DNA from: Silene conica
Taxonomy: Eukaryota > Streptophyta > Magnoliopsida > Caryophyllales > Caryophyllaceae
Direction: 5' to 3'
Assembly: GCA_029255685.2 (NCBI GenBank)
Contig: CM055312.2
Span: 24,832,203-24,896,202 of the forward strand
DNA length: 64,000 bases
This document shows positions 56,386 to 64,000 of the stretch, in pieces. Positions within the stretch are counted from its first letter, which is position 1; each line of letters starts with the position of its first letter. Position numbers and translations under genes: made by a program. Under the pieces are notes generated by a model. The model searched no databases. It was not told the DNA's origin and worked only from the letters and a program-made list of their open reading frames with translations.

Positions 56386-58483
56386 ATGAATCTATGTATA
56401 AAAAAATTATGTAGGTGACAGTTTTAACTCAAAAATATAAATATTTTGTATAAATATGGAAATGTTTAAATAAGTGAATATATATGTATAAAATCAATAA
56501 ATAGTTTAAAAATAGATATCTATTCTTACGCCTTAAATATTGATTGAAGACAAAACAAACGTAAAGATAATAAAAGTCCTTAGGAAAATCAAAGAAGGAA
56601 GACGACACGGGTAATCTCATCGTTAATGTGAAAAAGTACAATATTACGTTATACCTGAATGACTCCCATAAACCATGATGTAAGAGGTCGGAGATACTCA
56701 ATTTTACAGTTGCATTAACAAAATATAGAGATTGTTTCCGAATGATAATCCGGAAATAAAAACAGAGATGATTCAAATCATTATTCCTTCATCGTAAGAA
56801 AAATCTCGTTTAAAATAGTCATTTTTCTATATTCAGTCCAAAATCAAAGAATTAATGAGACTGACTCCATCAAGAAAAACAATATCAAACATACTACTGC
56901 AATTCTAAATATAAATACCAACGGAATGTTGTAAGGTTGTATGATACAGCATATAGACCCACACCGAGTACTAAAATCAAAGAATTAAAGAGCTCATTTC
57001 AATCACGCCATATCCAATCTCCTTGCATTTGTGCCTTCAAATTGAAATTGAACTTTGACACTCTTCGTTGTTTCCCTGGAATGCAAACACCAAGTGTTAA
57101 TATAGTGTAACATTCATACTTTCTAATTGTGAGATAATTTGCATTTTCAGCAGTGCTTATGCAGTAGCATATTCTGGAAAGTTCTGGGTTTATTAAATTT
57201 CAAATAATCTGTTAAGTCTCATTTAATGTGTCCTAGAAAATTTAAGTTACACAAAGGCGAGATTTGGTTAGTGTCTCATCCATAGAGCATCTTAGGCGCA
57301 CTCGAGGCGCGCCTTTACAAACTAAGACGGAGTATACAAAAGTCGAGCCCTCCAATATGTTTTTCATACGTTGATCATTGGCCCAATGACAGTGTATTAG
57401 CTAATTTGGCAAGGTGAAACAAATTAAAATATACGAAGTAATAAAATTTAGTACATATTATTCCGTCTAATTCCTTTGAATTGACCTATTTGTTCAAAAT
57501 CTACATCAGAAATTTTGAAAAATGGAATGATTTAGAGTCGGAGGGTGTATGCCTTAAAATAATAGTCTCACAATGATTAAATCAAATTAAAAATGAGCAT
57601 TTTCTAATTTGGTAGTCGTATAATTGATAGTAACATAACCATAATTTTACAACCAATACTTATAGCTATATTGCGCAGACAATCGGACACTGGACACTCG
57701 GACATAGGTATGACACTTGGATACTGAATTTTATACCAAAAACATGATATTTTTTCATATAATAGTCAAATCCGACACCTGGACACGTATTCGTGTAGGA
57801 TACACAAATCATTTACTTCGTATTCATCTATAAGAACGGTCTAACCCCAGTTACCTACCTAAAATTTTCATTATCGTCCTCTTCAAGACTTCAATAGCCA
57901 ACTTTATTTATTCTGTTAAGGTTTTATTTTGTTCAAGCTGTTAGCGGCTACTACAAAGCAAACTAAAAATTGTGAAAACTCTCAACTCCTTCCTCTAAAG
58001 CTTAGTAGTTTGGAGCTAACTTATTAGAAGATGTTGGTAGATTTGTAGGGTCTATTAGATGAGTTATTTATGCAAGGTGAAACTAACCGTAATAATGACC
58101 TTATAAAAGGGTCAAATATTGGTATAACTGAATATGAACAATTGAACACTACAAATTCAACAACTGAAAAACTAATGTCAAAGGAGATAAAAAAGTGTTA
58201 AGAAATCAAAAAGAGATAGTCGGATCACTCCGGCTATAATTTTTGGATTAAAAATCAAACAAAGACCCCTAATTTTCGATATTCAGTCATTTCATAATCA
58301 ACTACGTCAAACATCTTTAGATTTCCCCTTAAATCATAAGCAAACACAACCGAAATAAGAAACAATACCAAATAATGCTGCCATCTTGATTTTCTTTGGA
58401 GATAGACCTGCCACCATTAATCAAATTTATTTCTTAATTAGTTAATTTGGAGAATTGCATAGTCTAATAATTGATTGAGTCTT
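56386..58483. other. Intergenic; one possible minus-strand exon
   Basis: AT-rich DNA with no clear transposon ends. Apart from the exon candidate at 57003-57075, I see no coding signal. Confidence 0.4.
57003..57075 (-). other. Possible terminal exon, minus strand
   Basis: After an AG acceptor (CATTCCAG, 57083-57076) one frame reads ETTKSVKVQFQFEGTNARRL then DMA and TGA. Amino-acid content is protein-like, but no upstream exon was found and I do not recognise the family. It may be a captured fragment carried by the Helitron-like element. Confidence 0.25.
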
Positions 58484-58486
58484 TTT

Positions 58487-58613
58487 GATGTCTTAGTTCA
58501 GTGGTGAAGACGGAGCTATCCTGGACAATAGGTCCTAGGTTCGATCCCCCCTCCCCTTTATTTTAATGCGACCAAGTGCGTGCTTCGTTGAACCAACAAA
58601 AAATAATTGAGCC
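58487..58613 (+). mobile_element. tRNA-derived SINE, copy 1
   Basis: A-box-like TTCAGTGGTGAAG (from 58497) and a good B box GGTTCGATCC (58538-58547), then a family tail GCGACCAAGTGCG. It shares its order of blocks with 59811-59935. Not a tRNA gene: it does not fold into a cloverleaf and continues into a SINE body. Confidence 0.65.
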
Positions 58614-59810
58614 TTTTTCACGCTAAACACCCAAATCATTTTCGCAAATTAAGTCGCTTACCATTAATCAAATATGCCATCGTCAAACTAAGTAAGTTAA
58701 GTTAATCCTCAAATTAGATCACATCTACAAAAACAATACATAACCTAAAACGACTCCGACGAAAAAAATGACAGAAAAAAAAAAAGGAATTACCGGGTAA
58801 TTAAAAGACTATAGTAGAAATAATATGAAAACTATCACAAATTATTCGATATTTCGTAGAGATGGCTAAATATAACAACAATTCATTATTTTCAAAAATC
58901 CTTTTTTAATAAATGATGTTCAAAAGTAATTAAATTGTTTATAAATAATACAAAATTGTGAAGGGCCACATATAATTTGTGTTTAAAATATTTATAATGT
59001 TTTGCCAATAGCCAACAACATTACAAATATAGAAAAATGTCTTTATAAAGTACATTTGTTAATACATTACATTTACTATATTAATTTGTATTTCTCCAAT
59101 ATAAAATTTCTAAACCCTTATTACGGGTAACCTAAAAAATACGAAGTAGTAATATAAAGTCGGTCATGTTTCAATAGTAACATAAAGTCGACAACACCTA
59201 ATAATGTTGACTCTTATATGACACTTGAGAGTTGAGACGGAGTCATCTTTGTTCTGGGAGGAAACATTTCGTCTCAATTTACCTCTTGCGACAGATGTTT
59301 AGGGCCAACGTTACTTTTGCAACAAAACCAAATGCGTTTTCGACGGACATTTCTGTCATGTTGACCTTTGTTTGGTGTACTATAGTGTTAAAGTAATTTA
59401 TAATATCTCACATATGCTAAAAATCATTACAAATATTGAATATTTTCTTCTACTACATTAATAGTTACATTACATTCATCAAATTGTTTTCTTTCACCTT
59501 AAATTTTCGGACCCTTCTTACACGTGACCCAAAAAATAGTTTCATAAAATCGATCATGTCTAAAAACATGCCGTGATTAATAATAGTTAAGAAAACTATT
59601 ATATGATAATTATTAAAAAATATGATTGGATATTAAATGTTTTGCAAAAAACTGATATGTATGTGGAAATTAAAAGTATAAGTTGATAAAAAGTACAGAG
59701 TACTACTTTTACAGTTTAGCAAAAATTCAAGAAATTAAGAGAGCGAGAAGATCGAGACAAATGGAAAATATTGTGGACGGAGTAACTTTTACAAATTAGA
59801 GAGAGTGATA
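58614..59810. other. AT-rich; diverged direct repeat; no gene
   Basis: Segments at about 58925-59210 and 59385-59580 resemble each other weakly (ACAAATAT, TACATTACAT, TAAAATCGATCATG / TAAAGTCGGTCATG), suggesting an old duplication. No coding seen. Confidence 0.35.
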
Positions 59811-59935
59811 CCGAAGATCTCTTAGTCTAGTGGTTAAGATGGAGTTATTGTTGACAATAAGTCTCAGGATCGAATCCCCCTCCTCTATTGTGTGCGACTA
59901 AGTGCGGAGCAGAGTGGGGGTAGTTTTGTTTTACG
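59811..59935 (+). mobile_element. tRNA-derived SINE, copy 2
   Basis: A box TCTAGTGGTTAAG (from 59825), B box GGATCGAATCC (59867-59877), then GTGCGACTAAGTGCGG. Same family as 58487-58613. Confidence 0.65.
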
Positions 59936-60055
59936 TATTTATTGTGTACATAATTTGTACTTTATACGGTCGATCGATATGAGCGCGACACATCACCTTT
60001 TTACTCTAGAATAGCGGTTACCGGCTGTTGCTTTAATATATTAAATGATTCTATA

Positions 60056-61035
60056 TGTATAACATCCCTTATTTTCGTAAACCTTATTTTAAATTAATTA
60101 AAGTATTTTTCGGATTTTATAATATTTTATTTAATTTCGTAAACTTATATTTTAGAAATATCGTGTAAATCCCGTCTTGAGATTTATTTAATCTTGAGAT
60201 GTAATACAATTTCCTTGGCATTTCCCGTTCACATTTCCCGAACAACTTAAGTTAAACCCGTCTCAAAAATAAACAAAAAGAATTGTGAAAGAAGTTTCCT
60301 TTTCATTTTCCCTCACAATTCACCTTCTACCTTTTCTTCCAAGTAAACAAAGAAACAATGAACCATTTCCACCATTTTTCTTATTCTCAAGTTCACATAA
60401 ATCATCATCCCGAACTCATTTCAACTCGGATCGAGGTAAGGTTTCTTCCTACGCGTTCCTCTCGTCGTCGTCGTCACATCTATCACTTTCAATTCTTAAA
60501 TCGTTAAACTTGATTTCCGGGCTGTTCTGCCCTAATTCGTGAAACGTGATAGCTTTCGTTGTTTTCATGGTGTTAAGCGGTGATCGTGGTAATCCGGAAG
60601 AAGGCTTGGTGATTGTTGAAGAGGAGCTGGAGGATTCCGCTAAGTAAGGGTGACAATAATGAGAAACTCGGCATATGTCATATATTAGCATTCTTTGTGA
60701 TTGGTTGTGTTTATAGTGAAATTAGTAATGTTTATGAGCTATGAGAACATTGTTGTTGTTCACAAATTGATTCCTATGTTATTTACATGGTGGAATTGAT
60801 ATGGGTGATGTTTAATTGTTGTTTACATAAGATGGGTGGAATTGGGGAAATTTATATGTAATCACATAAGAAATGTTTGATAACATATTCATATGCCTAA
60901 TTGATATGATATTTATGCTGGGATTGATGAAATGCTGATTAGAATCATGTATAGGAAGGATTATAGAAGGATGTGCATGTTTTTAAAGGTCGATTTATGA
61001 TATCGCGGGTTATAGTGCTTATCAGCCCGTCGGCC
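60056..61035 (+). mobile_element. Gypsy LTR remnant, Tekay-like relative
   Basis: Starts TGTATAACATCCCTTATTTTCG and later has GATCGAGGTAAGG, TTCCGGGCTGTTCTGCCC and AAGGGTGACAATAATGAGAAACTCGGC, all matching blocks in the LTRs at 18796 and 15907. It runs into a Copia element at 61036. No hairpin array is present in the part seen. Confidence 0.6.
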
Positions 61036-64000
61036 TGTTGGAGTAAGTGTCCTCGACAATAATGTGATCACGTCAATTATGTTAATTAAATTGACAAATC
61101 TCTATGAAAGAATATTCATGGGATGATTCTTATCATAAGTCAACTGGTCAACATTAATCGGTAATGATTGGCTTGCTAGAGTTTGACATTACTGTCGTAA
61201 TGACGGTGGTGACCAGTTGATCCCTTTAGGTCACACCTTTAGGACAGCTATCTCAATATTAAATGTAACAACTGTATATTGATACGAGTTGATTCATTTC
61301 TAGATTATGATTAAAATAAGGAGATAATTTATAATAAGGATTATAAATTATTTTAGTGATTGAAATGTCATCACTATTATTTATATGTTTATGAAACATA
61401 ATAACTTTTGAATGAATTATTTTAACTACAATTGTTGTAGTGATAAAATTGCAATTGAATAAATATATGTAATTATTTTAATTACTTATAATTTACGATA
61501 AAGAGTTTAAAATTTAAACTACGAATTACTTATGTTAAACATCCTAGCTAATATTGTATGAGGTCCGTTTGGTCAAGAGGACCGTGTGATATGTCACACA
61601 CTAGCTAACATACAATATTACATAAGATGTTAGGAACATAAGGGAAACATGCAATTAATTATATGAGTGCATGCTTGGGACATTTGAGAGGATTGAGAGC
61701 CATTTGATTGGGCATCCTTCCCATGGCATTTCGGCCGAACCCAAGAGAGAACAAAAGAGGTTTTGTTCCTCATTTTTGCATACAACATTCATTCACAATT
61801 CAAGCTAGGGTTTGTCTTTGAGAGAGAAAGAAAGAGAGAAAAATAAGATTCATTTTTCCTAAACCCTAGCCGTGCATCTCCTTGCACCATCTAGAGTTTG
61901 TTTGTTGATTCTAGCACAATAACATACAAACATTGAGAGTTAGTGTGTCTTGGTGTTCATCTTTTGAAGACCATCATCTCTTTGAAGGTTCAAGGAGGAT
62001 CATCCGTGGGTTAAGCTCAAGAACAAGTGAAGAAGGTGACTTCACTTGTGCCCTAAAATAGCCGAGATTATCAATGTAAGGGAGCTAATATTTCTCTTAT
62101 ATCTCGACACTATTTCGTTAAGCATGCATAAGATCTTCTATTTATAAAGATAAATAATTTAGTATGACTAAATAGGTATATGAACCTAACAATTGGTATC
62201 ATAGCACTCGTTGTTGCATGCTTAATCGGTTTATAGTTTTTCCGAGTTTTTGAGACTTAAAAACAAAACTATATATTTAAAGACTCATATTTTTCACTCG
62301 ACATTTTGGCATGTAAGTTAAATCTGGTCCTAAAATGTTTTTAGGTTATATGATAATTTATGAGATTTAATATATTGTTCTTTATAGAGATTTAATCGTT
62401 TAATATGTATTTTTATGATAAAATCGAGATTAAATGATTAAATAAGAAAGAAAATGTTTCTAGCCTTGTATTTTTCACACGACCTCACATGCTTATTTTA
62501 CTTAATGTATGTAAAATTTGATACAATATGATCTTGTATAGCATGTTTTACGATTTTATTGTTAAAACAGTATAAAGAGGTAATTTTGGCCATTAATATG
62601 TGATATTTCGAGTTAAATTTCGAATTATATGACCAAAATTTTTACATTATAAATATTAAAGTAATATTTTCAGAATGTTAGTGAAAATGAAAATCCAAAA
62701 TTTCGAATTTTTATATTTGTTTGGATTTAATTTGTAAATGTTATACATTTTAAAGGCATTATGAACAATATTAATATAATTAAAGTGTTAATTATTATCA
62801 AAATTATTTATGACTAATTTTGAATCCTAAAATGTGTTAGGATATTATTTAGAACATAAGTTGTTTATGTTTTAATTTATGCATTTTAAAGGAGTTAAAA
62901 ATGCTAAAATCTCATAAAACCGGGTTAATTTCGACATAATAAGTTATTAGGGCGATTTGGCATTAAAATGAACATATTTATAACATATTATATTGCTGCG
63001 TTTTTCTTATGAATGTCATATTATATTGCATTATTTTGAATCATGTAATTATTCTAGTATGGCCTTAGTTTTAAATTGGTATTTCCCATAATGTAAGGGG
63101 TTACCGATTCGGTTGTAATTTTGTGATCTCGTATCACCCAATTGTAATTTATTTCTATTTTATAATGTATAAAGTAGACTAGAAAAGTTGTAATATTTGT
63201 AATTTCCGGAGAACCTTGAAGACGGTGCCATTCGGAAAGGAGTTCCGATCAAGACGGTGTTTGCCTCGATTTGCGTGCCTCGTCAAGATCAAGGGACCAA
63301 AGGAGTTGGTTTCCGAATTTGTACTCTTGTTATTTCTTTTCTAGGATAAGGCCATACTAGGAATTTATCGTTTGCTTTATTTGTTTTAATATGTTGCATG
63401 CATAGCTAAATCGCCATTAACATGTCATGCATATCGAGTATCGGGTCTTCAACGTATCATTTTATTATCGATAATTCACCTAATTAGTTCACTTAAAAGG
63501 AGATAGATAATAATTGATAAGATCTCTTACGTTTAAAATATTGAGACATAGCCTTACCAAAGAGTATGGACCCATGAATCCCTTCTTCACAAATATGTAG
63601 GCTCGGCTATACCGGGGTACTAAAATTGTCACGTTGGGTAAGTGGGGTAATGATGATTACACCTTGAAATTTGGTCGATCTCAACGAAAGTATTCGTAAC
63701 CGTAGTTGCAATAAGTTCGGGCTAAAGATAATTTTAAGAAAATTGTCGACCGAGAGTTCTAAGAGTAGAACCGATTAAAGGGTTAATCCACCAAATTATA
63801 CTTATACGGGTTGAATCGGCTATACCGTGCCCGGATTAGTATGGGTTTGGGTCTCGGGATTATTTACTTAATTGTGTAAGAGATCGTTAAGTAAATACTT
63901 AACTTATTTAAAATGTTTAACAAGTATTAAAATGATGAACGTTAATTTTCCTTCGTTTCCGTTTTTGTAGTTGTTTTATCGCAATGGATTCATTCAACCC
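61036..64000 (+). mobile_element. Copia-type LTR retrotransposon, 5' part, continues past the window
   Basis: The 5' LTR runs 61036-62191 (1156 bp, TGTTGGAGTAAG to AACCTAACA). A methionine-tRNA primer match follows (ATTGGTATCATAGC, from 62192), then a leader of about 1.8 kb. The gag start is at 63984 (ATGGATTCATTCAACCC, the last bases of the window). The leader matches the minus-strand element at 2920-8340 in inverse orientation, so both belong to one family. Whether it is whole cannot be told. Confidence 0.75.

Noticed and set aside
59811-59935. tRNA gene
   Set aside because: A and B boxes are present, but the spacing and surroundings do not form a cloverleaf, and a second copy at 58487 shows a SINE.

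Overview
This window reads as nuclear DNA of a core eudicot plant, possibly Caryophyllales; no base in it fixes the species. It is AT-rich and dominated by nested mobile elements. It holds one convincing intact host gene, a three-exon R2R3-MYB of the MIXTA-like class (MYB16/MYB106 type, subgroup 9) at 43235-44888 (+).

Layout. 1-2919: remnant of a long-LTR retrotransposon with a methionine-tRNA primer site. 2920-8660: minus-strand Copia remnant whose LTR carries a MULE-type MITE (6241-6602) and a complete Cassandra TRIM (7184-8028) with 5S rRNA-derived LTRs; an inverted piece of the same LTR follows. 9370-14996: decayed CACTA (En/Spm) coding exons, split by the tail and LTR of an Athila/Tat-like Gypsy element (about 10970-13758). 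15907-17880: LTR remnant. 18036-18666 (-): exons of an HVA22/REEP-like gene fragment behind unrelated exons. 18796-41342: one Tekay/Del-like chromovirus (target duplication ATTTT). Its 5' LTR was hit by a CACTA element (20381-24526, duplication TAA) and by a young non-autonomous Gypsy element carrying gag and protease only (24702-32824, duplication TGGGA). The 3' LTR preserves both empty sites. 42040-42239: CACTA right end. 43235-44888: the MYB gene. 47159-49780: five MITEs. 49850-51339: Copia-type solo LTR inside a Helitron-like terminus. 52412-56223: MULE-like element with 9-bp target duplications and a 207-bp tandem array. 58-60 kb: two tRNA-derived SINEs. 60056-61035: Gypsy LTR remnant cut by a Copia element (61036 onward) that leaves the window.

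The most unusual signal is in the LTRs. The Tekay-like LTR contains about ten hairpins that share a near-identical 20-nt loop while their stems differ from unit to unit and stay self-complementary (40077-40660; mates at 24583-24701 and 32825-33270). A second hairpin class, GC-rich with CAGCCGG/CCGGCTG arms, forms arrays of four or five units about 70-110 bp apart in three different LTR families (12309-12738, 16846-17147, 19752-20144 and 39337-39787). A third short palindrome, GGTCGACCGACC, is scattered through LTR, gag and tail of the non-autonomous element and is read in frame as GRPT in its protein. I know of no description of these arrays.

Dating is by eye. The LTRs of the young Gypsy element differ at about 30 of 1561 positions (about 2%), and those of Cassandra at about 12 of 345 (about 3.5%).
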